Assembly (NCBI RefSeq): GCF_001657475.1
Contig: NZ_LXEY01000018.1
Location: 1 to 64,000, forward strand
Source: Enteractinococcus helveticum
GTDB taxonomy: Bacteria; Actinomycetota; Actinomycetes; Actinomycetales; Micrococcaceae
Direction: 5' to 3'
Length of the DNA: 64,000 nt
Part shown: positions 16,987-27,100 of the stretch, in pieces
Position numbering within the stretch: position 1 is the stretch's first letter
Layout of the letters: each line of letters starts with the position of its first letter
The notes under the pieces: generated by a model
What the model was told of the DNA's origin: nothing
What the model saw: only the letters and a program-made list of their open reading frames with translations
Database searches by the model: none
Made by a program: the position numbers and the translations under genes

Positions 16987-17687
16987 TGTCTGCACAATCA
17001 CGGCTCGTCATCGCCATAGATGGTCCTTCAGGCACTGGTAAATCCACGGTTGCCCGCTGGGTGGCCCAAGACTTGAAACTCAGCTATCTCGACACCGGCG
17101 CAAACTATCGTGCCGCCACGCTGTGGTGCATGCGAAATGGTCTGGACCTGACCCAACCGGAGACCGTGGAGACCCAGCAGATTACTGAACTGATCACGAC
17201 CATGCCGCTGGCCCAGGACCTCAATCCGAATAATGTTTCGGTGGCTCTAGACGGACAGGATATTACCGAGGCGATTCGCACCGACGAAGTCACTGCCAAC
17301 GTGTCAGCCCTTTCGACACGTCCGCAGGTGCGAGAATTGCTGGTCAAACTGCAACAACAAGCTATTGAATCACGGCCGCGCATTGTCGTGGAAGGCCGCG
17401 ATATCACCACAGTGGTGGCGCCCGACGCCGATGCTCGCATTTTGCTGACAGCCTCACCGGAAGTACGCATGGCGCGACGTCGTCAACAATTGCGTGAGAC
17501 TGACCAAGACCCAACCAACGTTGAATCTGATGTCATGGTCCGGGATGCGAAAGACTCAGCCCTCGTGGACTTCATGACCCCAGCTGAAGGTGTTGCTGAA
17601 ATCGATTCGACGAATCTTTCCCTTGAAGACACCGTGACCGTCGTCCTGGCTGAAATACAACGCCAAGTCAACGCCAAACAATCTTAA
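16986..17687 (+). CDS. cmk: Cytidylate kinase
   Basis: Cmk phosphorylates CMP and dCMP. Seen: P-loop IDGPSGTGKSTVARWVA, the CMP-binding YLDTGANYRAAT and VEGRDITTVVAPDA, and the lid ARRRQQLRETDQD. The family motif DTGAMYRA reads DTGANYRA here, a small change. The ATG overlaps the tyrA TAA by one base and is preceded by GGAAGG; a start 15 bases earlier is open but less likely. 233 residues is typical. Confidence 0.94.
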   Translation: MSAQSRLVIAIDGPSGTGKSTVARWVAQDLKLSYLDTGANYRAATLWCMRNGLDLTQPETVETQQITELITTMPLAQDLNPNNVSVALDGQDITEAIRTDEVTANVSALSTRPQVRELLVKLQQQAIESRPRIVVEGRDITTVVAPDADARILLTASPEVRMARRRQQLRETDQDPTNVESDVMVRDAKDSALVDFMTPAEGVAEIDSTNLSLEDTVTVVLAEIQRQVNAKQS

Positions 17688-17696
17688 GAAAGCGTA

Positions 17697-19205
17697 ATGA
17701 CAGAAGAAGAATACATCCCATCTAGCGCTGACACGGTCGATGAAGACCTCGCGCAGATGACCGATGAAGAACATCAAGCCCGCACCCAGGCCTATCTGGC
17801 CGGACTCCAACAATACGAACTTGAAGACGACGACCAACAGATCCTGGAAGGTTTCGAAGAAGCTGAAAGCTTTGCGGAACTGGACTTCGTGCCACCCGTC
17901 GTGGCCGTTGTTGGCCGACCGAACGTTGGTAAGTCAACACTAGTTAACCGCATCATCGGCCGCCGCCAAGCCGTAGTCGAGGACGTCCCGGGGGTCACCC
18001 GTGACCGCGTCTTCTACGAAGCCGAGTGGAATGGGCGTCCGTTTACCGTCGCTGATACCGGTGGCTGGGAATACGGCGTCAAAGGCCTGGCCGGCAAAGT
18101 GGCCGAACAAGCTGAGCGAGCCGTGCAGCGGGCCGATGCTGTGCTGTTTGTGGTCGATGCGACCGTGGGGATCACCGCTACCGACGAAGCGATTGTCACC
18201 ATGCTCCGCAAGGCCAATAAACCAATCACCCTAGTGGCCAACAAGGCCGACGGGCAGTCGCATGAGGCCGACGCCGCGATGCTATGGGGTCTGGGTTTTG
18301 GTTACCCTTGGCCGGTGTCTGCGCTCCATGGACGCGGGACGGCGGACCTCCTGGATGCACTACTAGAAGAACTTCCCGAAGAATCTGCGTATAAAGACGT
18401 GCTGACTGCTCGGGGACCACGCCGCGTGGCGCTGGTTGGACGACCAAACGTAGGTAAGTCGTCACTACTCAATAGTCTGGCAGGCAGCGCCCGAGCTGTT
18501 GTCGACGATACCGCGGGGACTACCCGTGATCCAGTCGATGAGCTCATTGAGCTCGACGGTGATATCTGGGAGTTCATTGACACCGCTGGGATCCGACGTC
18601 GTCAACATATGGCTTCTGGATCCGACTACTATGCATCCCTGCGGACGCGTGCTGCGCTGGAACGCGCTGAGGTTGCGGTGGTCTTATTAGAAGCTTCCCA
18701 GCCGCTGAGCGAACAGGACGTGCGTATCATTCAGATCGTGCTGGATACCGGTCGCGCTCTGGTCTTAGCCTTCAACAAGTGGGACCTGCTTGATGAGGAC
18801 CGTCGTCTGGATCTAGAACGAGAAGTCGACTTGGACCTGCAACACGTCTCCTGGGCGCCACGCATCAATATTTCAGCTAAAACTGGTTGGCACAAAAACC
18901 GCTTGGTGCCCGCGTTGGAGACCTCGCTGGACTCCTGGGAAACTCGTATCCCGACCGGCAAACTCAACTCGTTCATCGGCGAATTGGTGGCGGCTCACCC
19001 GCACCCGGTACGAGGTGGCAAACAACCTCGAATTCTATTTGCCACCCAATCGTCGACCCGACCGCCTAAATTCGTACTGTTTACCACAGGCTTTTTGGAC
19101 CCCGGTTACCGACGATTCATCATCAATCGCCTACGGCAGTACTTCGGGTTTGAAGGTTCCCCTATCGAACTGACGATGCGTGTGCGCGAACGTCGGAAAC
19201 GTTAG
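17697..19205 (+). CDS. der: Ribosome assembly GTPase Der (EngA)
   Basis: Der has two tandem GTPase domains and acts in 50S subunit maturation. First G domain: [23 protein letters not shown]; second: [22 protein letters not shown]; then a KH-like C-terminal domain ending RVRERRKR. An acidic N-terminal extension of about 60 residues is usual in actinobacteria. It closes the cmk-der pair, nine bases apart. Confidence 0.95.
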   Translation: MTEEEYIPSSADTVDEDLAQMTDEEHQARTQAYLAGLQQYELEDDDQQILEGFEEAESFAELDFVPPVVAVVGRPNVGKSTLVNRIIGRRQAVVEDVPGVTRDRVFYEAEWNGRPFTVADTGGWEYGVKGLAGKVAEQAERAVQRADAVLFVVDATVGITATDEAIVTMLRKANKPITLVANKADGQSHEADAAMLWGLGFGYPWPVSALHGRGTADLLDALLEELPEESAYKDVLTARGPRRVALVGRPNVGKSSLLNSLAGSARAVVDDTAGTTRDPVDELIELDGDIWEFIDTAGIRRRQHMASGSDYYASLRTRAALERAEVAVVLLEASQPLSEQDVRIIQIVLDTGRALVLAFNKWDLLDEDRRLDLEREVDLDLQHVSWAPRINISAKTGWHKNRLVPALETSLDSWETRIPTGKLNSFIGELVAAHPHPVRGGKQPRILFATQSSTRPPKFVLFTTGFLDPGYRRFIINRLRQYFGFEGSPIELTMRVRERRKR

Positions 19206-19212
19206 CTTGGAC

Positions 19213-19253
19213 TGCCGCAGACTACATGCTAAGGAGCGCGCGAGTCTGCGGCA
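19213..19253. terminator. Hairpin spanning the convergent der and apt ends
   Basis: TGCCGCAGACT (19213-19223) pairs with AGTCTGCGGCA (19243-19253), an 11-bp perfect stem with a 19-base loop. It overlaps the apt stop codon and begins 8 bases after the der stop. No T-run follows on either strand, so terminator activity is uncertain. Confidence 0.4.
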
Positions 19254-19755
19254 TGACCAATCGACCGCCTAACCCTTCAAGCTCAAGGACAACACCAATT
19301 TGGGTCACCTCAGCTCCGGCTGCGGTTATCAAATGAGCACCGGCTTTCAGCGATCCACCGGTGGCCAGGATGTCATCAATGAGTAGCACTCGCATTCCTG
19401 GCTTAAGATCCGGTGATACCTCCAGGTGGTCTTCCCCATATTCCTTGGTATAGGTCACCCGATGTGCAGGCTTTGGTAATTTCCCGGCCTTGCGTATTGG
19501 GATCATACCGGTCCTCGCCAGCGTTGCGACTGCTCCGGCAAAGATAAAACCCCGCGCCTCAATGCCTGCGACGACATCGAAATCGCCTTGTGCCTGCACG
19601 AGCAGTTCGTGTGCGACGGCATGCATCGCTCGACCATCAGCCAGCAGGGGAGTGATGTCTCGAAACGAAACCCCTGGCTGAGGATAGTCTGCAATGGTCC
19701 TGATAAGGGAACGCGCATAGGCGATATTGTCTGTTTGTGAAGGAAAGACAGTCAT
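19222..19755 (-). CDS. apt: Adenine phosphoribosyltransferase
   Basis: Apt salvages adenine to AMP using PRPP. The PRPP-binding motif is VLLIDDILATGGSLKAGA, and FRDITPLLADG and GIEARGFIFAGAVA are type I family motifs. I chose the ATG giving MTVFPSQTDN and 177 residues, the family length; longer in-frame starts would add an unlikely 51 residues. A minus-strand TAGAAT seven bases before this ATG suggests a leaderless message. Confidence 0.93.
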   Translation of the reverse strand: MTVFPSQTDNIAYARSLIRTIADYPQPGVSFRDITPLLADGRAMHAVAHELLVQAQGDFDVVAGIEARGFIFAGAVATLARTGMIPIRKAGKLPKPAHRVTYTKEYGEDHLEVSPDLKPGMRVLLIDDILATGGSLKAGAHLITAAGAEVTQIGVVLELEGLGGRLVMPQTRALLSM

Positions 19756-19762
19756 ATTGTCG

Positions 19763-19768
19763 ATTCTA
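19763..19768 (-). promoter_or_regulatory. Probable -10 box of apt
   Basis: TAGAAT on the minus strand with 7 bases to the ATG at 19755; no Shine-Dalgarno. The spacing supports a leaderless mRNA and the chosen start. Confidence 0.45.
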
Positions 19769-19880
19769 AAACCAACAGCCGAAATCAACGGCATCCACTG
19801 AAGTACATAAATTCGGAGTTTCTTTGGACATAGTGTAGAGTAACCCGAGTATCCTAGCTCTGAATCAATCAGTGCAAGAT

Positions 19881-19954
19881 CGGGCTGTGGCGCAGCTTGG
19901 TAGCGCACATCTCTGGGGGAGATGGGGTCGCAGGTTCAAATCCTGTCAGCCCGA
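19881..19954 (+). tRNA. tRNA-Pro (anticodon GGG)
   Basis: A full cloverleaf can be drawn. CGGGCTG pairs with CAGCCCG as the acceptor stem, the D arm is GCGC-AGCTTGGTA-GCGC, the anticodon stem CATCT/AGATG encloses CTGGGGG with GGG as anticodon, and GGTTCAAATCC gives the T loop. The discriminator is A and CCA is not encoded. It reads CCC and CCU proline codons. Confidence 0.93.
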
Positions 19955-19960
19955 CGAGAT

Positions 19961-19994
19961 CATCCTTGGTTTAGCACTAAACCAAGGATGTTTT
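19961..19994 (+). terminator. Intrinsic terminator of tRNA-Pro
   Basis: CATCCTTGGTTTA and TAAACCAAGGATG form a 13-bp perfect stem with a 4-base loop (GCAC), followed by TTTT. It begins seven bases after the tRNA. Confidence 0.88.
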
Positions 19995-20251
19995 AGTCTT
20001 GTCAGTAAGCCTCTCGGCACGTGCTTGAGGAAACCCAGCAGGACGGAGTCGTAATATTTGCTCCAAAATGTCTGGGATTTTACTGTGAGCATACTTTGGC
20101 TCAAAAACCAAGATGACAGGCTGTTTTATCTGAGGCTTCCCAGCTTCAACAAGTGAATTAGCCGAATCGATCGGCTAAACTTAGGTGGGCCAGGGTGGCA
20201 GTTGGGACCGTGTCACCCATGATGAATTTGTACAACAAGGAGCGTTCAAGC
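19995..20251. other. Intergenic region before garA
   Basis: No gene is visible. It holds the inverted repeat at 20158-20178 and presumably the promoter of the FHA-domain gene. Confidence 0.5.
20158..20178. promoter_or_regulatory. Inverted repeat upstream of the FHA gene
   Basis: TTAGCCGA-ATCGA-TCGGCTAA is an 8-bp perfect inverted repeat 73 bases before the FHA gene start. The size and spacing fit a dimeric regulator site, but no regulator can be assigned. Confidence 0.35.
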
Positions 20252-20704
20252 ATGACAAAAGATAACCCCGTTCCTGGTAACTCAGAAGACCAGTCTGAGG
20301 TTGAGTCAACGACCGTTGGGTTACCCAAGCTTGAACCCTTAAGAAACCTGCCGCTCGACGCTGAAGAACGCTCAGCCGTAGAAGCCTTGCCGATAGGGTC
20401 CGCACTCTTAGTTGCACATGAAGGACCCAACCGTGGGGCTCGTTTCTTGCTGGATCAGGACAAGGTCACGGTCGGTCGTCATCCCGATGCTGACATCTTC
20501 CTTGATGATGTGACCGTATCCCGTCAGCATGCCGTATTCGAAAGGGAAGCCGGCGGCTATCGCGTTGCCGATACCGGATCACTCAACGGCACTTACATCA
20601 ACAACGATCGGGTCGATTCCTTACTACTTCGCACTGGCATGGAGTTGCAGATTGGGAAGTTCCGTTTGTCCTATTATGCAGGAACCCAGCAACCTAAAAA
20701 GTAG
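20252..20704 (+). CDS. garA: FHA-domain protein, GarA/OdhI family
   Basis: GarA/OdhI proteins inhibit 2-oxoglutarate dehydrogenase and regulate glutamate metabolism until phosphorylated by PknG/PknB-type kinases. Seen: an N-terminal tail with a Thr-Thr pair (VESTTVGLP) in the place of the family ETTSV phosphorylation motif, then an FHA domain with VTVGRHPDADIFL, SRQHAVFE and GSLNGTYIN, the phosphothreonine-binding residues. The ATG at 20252 has AAGGAG seven bases upstream. Length 150 is normal. Next comes the FtsR-like gene, the same order as Rv1827-Rv1828 and C. glutamicum odhI-ftsR. Confidence 0.9.
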   Translation: MTKDNPVPGNSEDQSEVESTTVGLPKLEPLRNLPLDAEERSAVEALPIGSALLVAHEGPNRGARFLLDQDKVTVGRHPDADIFLDDVTVSRQHAVFEREAGGYRVADTGSLNGTYINNDRVDSLLLRTGMELQIGKFRLSYYAGTQQPKK

Positions 20705-20784
20705 CCGCTTGATGCTCTCGTCGCCGGTCAGATGCCGGCGACGTGTTGCATCTGATCCTACGTTGTTGAAAAGGTTTCAAGATA

Positions 20785-21534
20785 TTGGCCGCTTCCCCTA
20801 AACCCCGCAGCACGTCGTCCTCGAGTTCAAAACGTTCGCAGGCATTGATGAGTATCGGCGAAGTTTTAGAGCACATCAATGCTGAGTTTCCGGAAGTCCG
20901 GGCCTCAAAAGTGCGCTTCTTAGAGGAACGTGGATTAGTTACCCCCGCTCGCACAGCAGCAGGCTACCGAAAATACACGCAGGCTGATGTGGACCGGTTA
21001 CGTTTTATTTTGGCCATACAACGTGATCAATTTTTGCCGCTAAAAGTTATCAAAGACTATCTTGACGCCATTGACGCCGGTAGACGCCCTGAATCGTTGC
21101 CTGGTGGGTTACGACTTGAACCTCGGTCGGTGTCTCAACAACTTGCCCACGAAATCAGCGGCCATATTCGTCCTATGACTCGGGCTGAGCTTCAGGGCAT
21201 GTGTGGGGCTTCCGACGAGTTGATGAAAACACTTGAATCCTACCGTTTGATCTGGCCGGATGAGACCGGACGGTATAACGATCATAGTCTCAAAGTGGCC
21301 CGGGCGGCGGTGACCTTGGCGGAGTTTGGCTTTGAACCACGGCACCTACGGCCGTTTCGCATCGCTGTCGATCGAGAGCTAGGAATGGTTCAACAGGCCA
21401 CATCAGGGCTAGGCCAGCACGATGGTGGTGTTTCGATGGAACGCGCACAGGAAGCAGCACGAGAGATCACCCAAGCCTGCCTGCGCTTGCATGCAGGGGT
21501 TGTGAGTGCTGAAATTGCAGATATGGACGACTAG
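20785..21534 (+). CDS. ftsR: MerR-family regulator, FtsR type
   Basis: The N-terminal winged helix (about residues 20-95: MSIGEVLEHINAEFPEVRASKVRFLEERGLV, in pieces) is of MerR type and is followed by an effector or dimerisation region without metal-binding cysteines. In Corynebacterium the gene after odhI encodes FtsR, an activator of ftsZ, and Rv1828 is its M. tuberculosis relative. The TTG start is uncertain; the ATG at 20848 (MSIGEV) is an alternative that removes a Ser-rich tail. A link to ftsZ in this organism is inference. Confidence 0.82.
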   Translation: MAASPKPRSTSSSSSKRSQALMSIGEVLEHINAEFPEVRASKVRFLEERGLVTPARTAAGYRKYTQADVDRLRFILAIQRDQFLPLKVIKDYLDAIDAGRRPESLPGGLRLEPRSVSQQLAHEISGHIRPMTRAELQGMCGASDELMKTLESYRLIWPDETGRYNDHSLKVARAAVTLAEFGFEPRHLRPFRIAVDRELGMVQQATSGLGQHDGGVSMERAQEAAREITQACLRLHAGVVSAEIADMDD

Positions 21535-21576
21535 CCGCAGCTAGCGTTGGTCACCACAACGAAAAGGAGCTTCACC

Positions 21577-22203
21577 ATGGCCGACATTGTACTGAAGGTC
21601 CTTGAAATCAGGATCGTACTACCGGGTAACCAGCCGATCCTATTGCTCTTGCACCAACAAAGTCAGCGTTTGCTCCGTCTCTGGATTGGACCTTCCGAGG
21701 GGACAGCTATCGGTCTTGCCCAGCAGGGGATCGATACGCCTCGACCCACCACACATCAATTGCTGGTAGACGCTCTACGGCAAGCCGGTGACCCACTTCA
21801 AGCTGTACGCATTTCTAAAGTTGACGAAGAAGTATTCTACGCAGAACTTATTTTGACCTCCGGCACTACAGTGGACTCTCGCGCCTCGGATGCCGTAGCG
21901 TCGGCATTATTTGCTGATGTGCCGGTATATGCGACCGACACAGTTTTAGATGCGGCAGGCATTGATCTAACTGAAGGCGATATCGCAGCAGAGCTCAATA
22001 TCGAACAACCGGAAATCGAGCCCGAAATTACTGAAGAAAGCGTGGATGAATTTCGCGAGTTCCTCAAAGATCTGAACCCAGAGGACTTTCTCACGCCGGA
22101 AGAGACTGCTAAAGAAGAACAAGCCGACACATCGTCTGCACATGAGGACGATGACGATAACGGCGACAACGACGGCAACGATGCTGAGGACACCGAAAAA
22201 TAG
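21577..22203 (+). CDS. Bifunctional nuclease domain protein (DUF151, Rv1829 position)
   Basis: The N-terminal 140 residues match the DUF151/bifunctional nuclease family (VLEIRIVLPGNQPILLLL, LRLWIGPSEGTAIGLAQQG, RPTTHQLL, SRASDAVASALF). The C-terminal 60 residues are an acidic tail dominated by Glu and Asp. A nuclease activity is known only for some plant relatives, so the function here is open. ATG at 21577 with AAAAGGAG upstream. It sits in the conserved garA-ftsR-DUF151-merR order. Confidence 0.85.
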   Translation: MADIVLKVLEIRIVLPGNQPILLLLHQQSQRLLRLWIGPSEGTAIGLAQQGIDTPRPTTHQLLVDALRQAGDPLQAVRISKVDEEVFYAELILTSGTTVDSRASDAVASALFADVPVYATDTVLDAAGIDLTEGDIAAELNIEQPEIEPEITEESVDEFREFLKDLNPEDFLTPEETAKEEQADTSSAHEDDDDNGDNDGNDAEDTEK

Positions 22204-22388
22204 TTCCGACACGACTAACGTTTTCCTCTCTGGTCTTTGACCAGGACTGATTCTCAGAATAGCGTGGGACACTATACGTTCCATTGCATAATGTGAGACC
22301 ATTAACCAGTAATCGCAGATGATGTCGGTTCCACGTGAGTCTTACGAAAACTTCCCCGCGTGGAACAGAACAGCAGGAGGAAACCCTA

Positions 22389-22979
22389 GTGTCTCACACG
22401 AGTGATTCAGGGCATCGCCAGAGTCTCGACGCTGGCAATCAGGGTGTGTTGTTTAACGACGATGCGCCGTGGCTGGATAATGATTGCGGTTACCGCGGTC
22501 CAACCGCATCGAAAGCAGCCGGTATCACGTACCGCCAGTTAGATTATTGGGCACGTACCGGTTTGGTCGTGCCGTCGCTTCGTGGTGCAGAAGGTTCTGG
22601 AACCCAGCGACTTTATTCGTTCCGCGACGTGCTCGTGCTCAAAGTCGTCAAGAGGCTCCTCGACACCGGAGTCTCGTTGCAACAGATCCGCACGGCAGTC
22701 GAACATCTGCGTGAACGTGGGGTTGAAGATCTTGCTCAGATCACTTTGATGTCCGATGGTGCTTCCGTGTATGAATGCACCTCAGCTGACGAAGTCATTG
22801 ACCTGGTTCAAGGCGGTCAAGGTGTCTATGGCATCGCTGTAGGGCGGGTATGGCGTGAAGTTGAAGGCACACTCGCCGAACTTCCAGCAGAGCGACTGGC
22901 CGATGGTCAGATCGATGCCGACTTTCCGGATGATGAGCTTGCTGCCCGACGTGCCACTCGCCGAAAAACCGCTTCTTAG
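22389..22979 (+). CDS. MerR-family transcriptional regulator (Rv1830 position)
   Basis: The winged helix is GPTASKAAGITYRQLDYWARTGLVVPS, in pieces, about residues 35-105, followed by a helical C-terminal half. M. tuberculosis Rv1830 occupies the same place. GTG start at 22389 chosen because CAGGAGG lies eight bases upstream; an in-frame GTG at 22335 has none. No sensor cysteines are seen, so this is not a metal-responsive MerR. The target genes are unknown. Confidence 0.86.
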   Translation: MSHTSDSGHRQSLDAGNQGVLFNDDAPWLDNDCGYRGPTASKAAGITYRQLDYWARTGLVVPSLRGAEGSGTQRLYSFRDVLVLKVVKRLLDTGVSLQQIRTAVEHLRERGVEDLAQITLMSDGASVYECTSADEVIDLVQGGQGVYGIAVGRVWREVEGTLAELPAERLADGQIDADFPDDELAARRATRRKTAS

Positions 22980-23010
22980 CAGGCAGTCACCTCCGTATAG
23001 ATTTTAAGCA

Positions 23011-23046
23011 AAAACCCGGTTATGTATACATAACCGGGTTTTTTGG
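23011..23046 (+). terminator. Bidirectional intrinsic terminator
   Basis: AAAACCCGGTTATG and CATAACCGGGTTTT form a 14-bp perfect stem with loop TATA. The A-run before and T-run after let it end both the merR transcript and the convergent parA-like transcript. Confidence 0.9.
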
Positions 23047-23080
23047 TTCATACACGCGTTTAGGAAACGCGCTCAAAAAA

Positions 23081-23905
23081 TTAACCCTGGAGGGCTCTGC
23101 GAGAAGGAACTTTTGGCTGGTCGAGCTTTTGCAGCAACCGATCGAACGTGCGCGCGGCCGTCGATGCGGTATCACCAGGCCAAGCATGAACCGGCCATGC
23201 AGCACCTTGGATTTGCTGCCAATTTGAGCTCTCTGGGATCTGGACGTCCAACATCCGCTTGCCGAACATCCGACGCATCTCAGCAAGGCGGTATTTATGT
23301 TCGGTCGATGCTACACGTACTCGGTTAACAACCAGCGTGGAGTTCTTAAGTTTTGGTGCGTATTCTCGTTGGAATAAATCCAACGCACGGAAGGTGCGCT
23401 CTGTGCCCGCAACGGAAAACAGACTAGGTTCTGCAACTAGCAATACGTCGGTTGATGCTGCCCACGCCATACGCGTGACACCGTTGAGGGCAGGAGGGCA
23501 GTCGATCAAGACTAGGTCATAACCCTGGGTCTGTTCTAACAAGGTCACAAGGCGATTAATCTCGCGGCGACGAGTGGTCACCTTTTCAAAAAGTGACGTT
23601 TTGGCCGATCCACGAATAACATCGAGCACGCCTGCTTCGGTGCCATTAGGTTGATTCGTTTGCATCCATCCGGATGTAACGGCGTGTTCGTGCAAGCGAA
23701 ATTGTTTAGGCTTGCGCAGCATTGTACCAATCTCGGTACTCATATCATCATGTTTGATACCAAGGCCGGTGGTCGTATCAGCGTGCGGGTCGAGGTCGAT
23801 GACTAGGGTCGAGACGCCAGCTGCCCAAGCCGCAGATGCCAAACCAAGGGTTATGGAAGTCTTGCCAACGCCGCCCTTGAGGCTGGAAATAGAGATAACC
23901 TGCAC
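23081..23905 (-). CDS. Orphan ParA/MinD-family ATPase
   Basis: Deviant Walker A SSLKGGVGKTSITLG, Walker A' VIDLDPHADTTTG and Walker B VLIDCPPALNG mark a ParA ATPase. It is 274 residues, monocistronic between merR and pyruvate carboxylase, with a GTG start and AAGGTG upstream. No parB-like gene or parS-like repeat is visible nearby. It may position a cell structure other than the chromosome, but nothing in the sequence says which. It is distinct from the ParA beside scpA. Confidence 0.85.
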   Translation of the reverse strand: MQVISISSLKGGVGKTSITLGLASAAWAAGVSTLVIDLDPHADTTTGLGIKHDDMSTEIGTMLRKPKQFRLHEHAVTSGWMQTNQPNGTEAGVLDVIRGSAKTSLFEKVTTRRREINRLVTLLEQTQGYDLVLIDCPPALNGVTRMAWAASTDVLLVAEPSLFSVAGTERTFRALDLFQREYAPKLKNSTLVVNRVRVASTEHKYRLAEMRRMFGKRMLDVQIPESSNWQQIQGAAWPVHAWPGDTASTAARTFDRLLQKLDQPKVPSRRALQG

Positions 23906-24127
23906 TACGATTGCACCTTATTTATTAAATAGACGTTTTGGTCGATACCATATTCTAACAAGCCGGGCGAGAACTTCTGGGACTGTCCCTTTCGGGTACT
24001 TATTGTTTGCAATGAGCAAGAACGTGGGTAGTATCACATATGTTCAATGTATACAGGACCGGTATCTTTGAACGTACCTGAGAGTCTGTCATTACTCGTG
24101 ACAGCACTAACACACACTGGAGGAACC

Positions 24128-27100
24128 TTGGCTGAAAATCAAGACCACTCGGCCCACAAGAGCGGTGGTGACCCAATGTTTAACAAGGTATTGGTCGCCA
24201 ACCGTGGCGAGATTGCTGTTCGCGCTTTTCGCGCGTGTCACGAGCTCAATGCCAAGACTGTCGCTGTCTTTCCATACGAAGATCGCAACTCGATTCACCG
24301 GCAAAAGGCAGATGAAGCCTATCGGATCGGTGAAGAAGGTCATCCGGTCCGGGCGTACCTAGACGTCGACAGCATTATCAAAGTTGCGTTGGAATCTGGC
24401 GCAGATGCTATTTACCCAGGCTATGGATTCCTAGCTGAGAATGCCGAGCTTGCACGGAAAGCAAAAGATAACGGTCTGACCTTCGTCGGCCCACCTGCTG
24501 AGGTCTTGGAACAAACCGGAAACAAGGTCGCCTCACTGCGCGCAGCTGAACGGGCTGGCGTGCCGACCCTGAAATCCACGGATCCTTCCGCTAATGCTGA
24601 GGAACTCATAGCTCAAGCAGACTCCATCGGCTTCCCCTTGTTCGTCAAAGCCGTTGCTGGCGGTGGCGGTCGTGGAATGCGTCGCGTCGAAGCAGCTAAA
24701 GACTTGCCTGAAGCGCTCAAGAGCGCCATGCACGAAGCAGAAACCGCCTTCGGGGACCCAACAGCCTTCCTCGAACAGGCAGTGCTACGTCCGCGCCACA
24801 TCGAAGTCCAGATTCTTGCAGACAACCATGGCGACGTCGTTCACCTCTTTGAACGCGACTGCTCGATGCAACGTCGTCACCAGAAAGTCATCGAAATTGC
24901 ACCGGCCCCAAATATCGATGATGAATTGCGCCAGCGACTGTACGATGATGCTGTCAAATTTGCTAAGGCCATGAACTACCAAAACGCCGGTACTGTCGAA
25001 TTCTTGGTCGACACCGAAGGTGAGCGCGCCGGTCAGCATGTCTTTATTGAAATGAACCCGCGCATCCAGGTGGAACACACCATTACCGAAGAAATCACCG
25101 ACGTGGATCTCGTCGCAGCCCAGCTTCGCATTGCTGCTGGAGCCTCCCTGGACGACCTTGGCATCAATCAGGAAGATCTTCAGATCCGCGGTGCTGCCAT
25201 TCAGTGTCGTATTACTACCGAAGATCCCGCCAATGATTTCCGTCCAGATACCGGCAAGATTACTGCCTACCGCTCTGCCGGTGGTTCTGGTATCCGCCTG
25301 GATGGTGGCACGATCTACACCGGTGCAGAAATTTCACCGCACTTTGACTCGATGCTGGTGAAAATGTCGTCTCGAGGCCGAGACTTCCAAACTGCTATTC
25401 GCCGAGCACGTCGCGCCCTGGCAGAATTCCGTGTCCGTGGGGTAGCAACCAACATCCCGTTCCTGATGAATGTTTTCGACAACCAACAATTCATTGATGG
25501 CGACGTCGCAACGGACTTTATCGATAAGAACCCCTACCTCACGCAAATCAACCGGTCGAAAGACCGTGGCTCGCGTGCGCTGTCTTACCTTGCTGACGTC
25601 ACCGTTAACCGGCCATATGGTCCTCGTATCGAGGGGATGGATCCACGTCGCAAGCTGCCGCACTTCCCTGGAGATAAGGCCGACGAACCGGACCGCAGCC
25701 CATTCGATGGTCCCTCGCTGGAAACCCCTCCAAGCGGGTGGCGCGATATCCTGGTCGACAAGGGCCCAGAAGGCTTTGCGCAAGCCCTGCGTCATCACGA
25801 AGGTCTTGCAGTCACCGATACGACCTTCCGAGATGCCCACCAGTCCCTGCTGGCAACCCGTATTCGTACCCGGGATATGCTTGCCGCCGCACCTGCAGTG
25901 TCCCATCTGATGCCACAGCTTTTATCGGCTGAAGTTTGGGGCGGGGCCACCTACGACGTCGCACTTCGGTTCTTGTCGGAAAACCCCTGGGACCGTCTGG
26001 CACGTCTCCGGGAAGAAATGCCAAACATCCCACTGCAGATGCTGCTGCGTGGTCGCAACACTGTGGGATACACACCGTACCCACAGCGCGTGACCGAAGC
26101 ATTCGTTGAAGAAGCAGCACAAACCGGTGTTGATATCTTCCGTATTTTCGATGCGCTCAACGATGTCAACCAGATCATCCCTGCCATTACAGCGGTTCGC
26201 GAAAACACCTCCTCGGTTGCCGAAGCAGCCCTGTGCTACACGGGCAACCTCCTTGATCCCAACGAGAAGCTCTACACGCTGGACTACTACTTGGGCCTGG
26301 CTGAAAACATGGTCAACGCTGGGGCACACATTCTGGCGATTAAAGACATGGCAGGTCTGCTGCGCCCAGCAGCGGCAAGCAAACTGGTCACCGCCTTGCG
26401 TGAGAACTTCGATCTACCGGTGCACTTGCACACGCACGATACCTCGGGTGGACAACTGGCGACCCTGTTAGCAGCATCTGATGCAGGCGTGGACGCCGTG
26501 GATACCGCGATTGCGGCATTGGCAGGTACCACCTCGCAGGTCTCGATGTCGGCTCTTGTTGCAGCAACCGATAATACCGAGCGCGAGACCGGGCTGTGCC
26601 TGGAACACGTTGCCGGGCTGGAACCTTATTGGGAAGCAGTTCGGGAAATCTACGCACCGTTTGAATCTGGACTGCCGGCACCAACTGGTCGAGTCTACGC
26701 GCACGAGATCCCGGGTGGACAGCTATCCAACCTGCGCCAGCAGGCTATCGCATTGGGCCTGGGGGAGCGCTTCGAATCGATCGAAAACATGTACGCTGCC
26801 GCCAACGACATCCTCGGCGACATCGTCAAGGTGACGCCGTCGTCGAAGGTTGTTGGCGACCTGGCGCTGGCATTGGTATCTGCCAACGCTGACCCGGTTG
26901 ACTTCGAAGAAAACCCACGCAACTACGACATTCCAGACTCGGTCATCGCCTTTTTATCCGGACAGCTTGGAGATCCTCCAGGCGGCTGGCCAGAACCATT
27001 TCGAACCAAAGCGCTGGAAGGCCGTGACACAACCGGAATCGAGGTCGAAGAGCTTGCTGCAGAGGACGAAGCCAAACTGGCCGAACCGGGGGAGACCCGT

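Noticed and set aside
19935-19955. tRNA-Pro 3' end as a phage or island attachment site
   Set aside because: No integrase, no repeated tRNA end and no foreign genes are found on either side.
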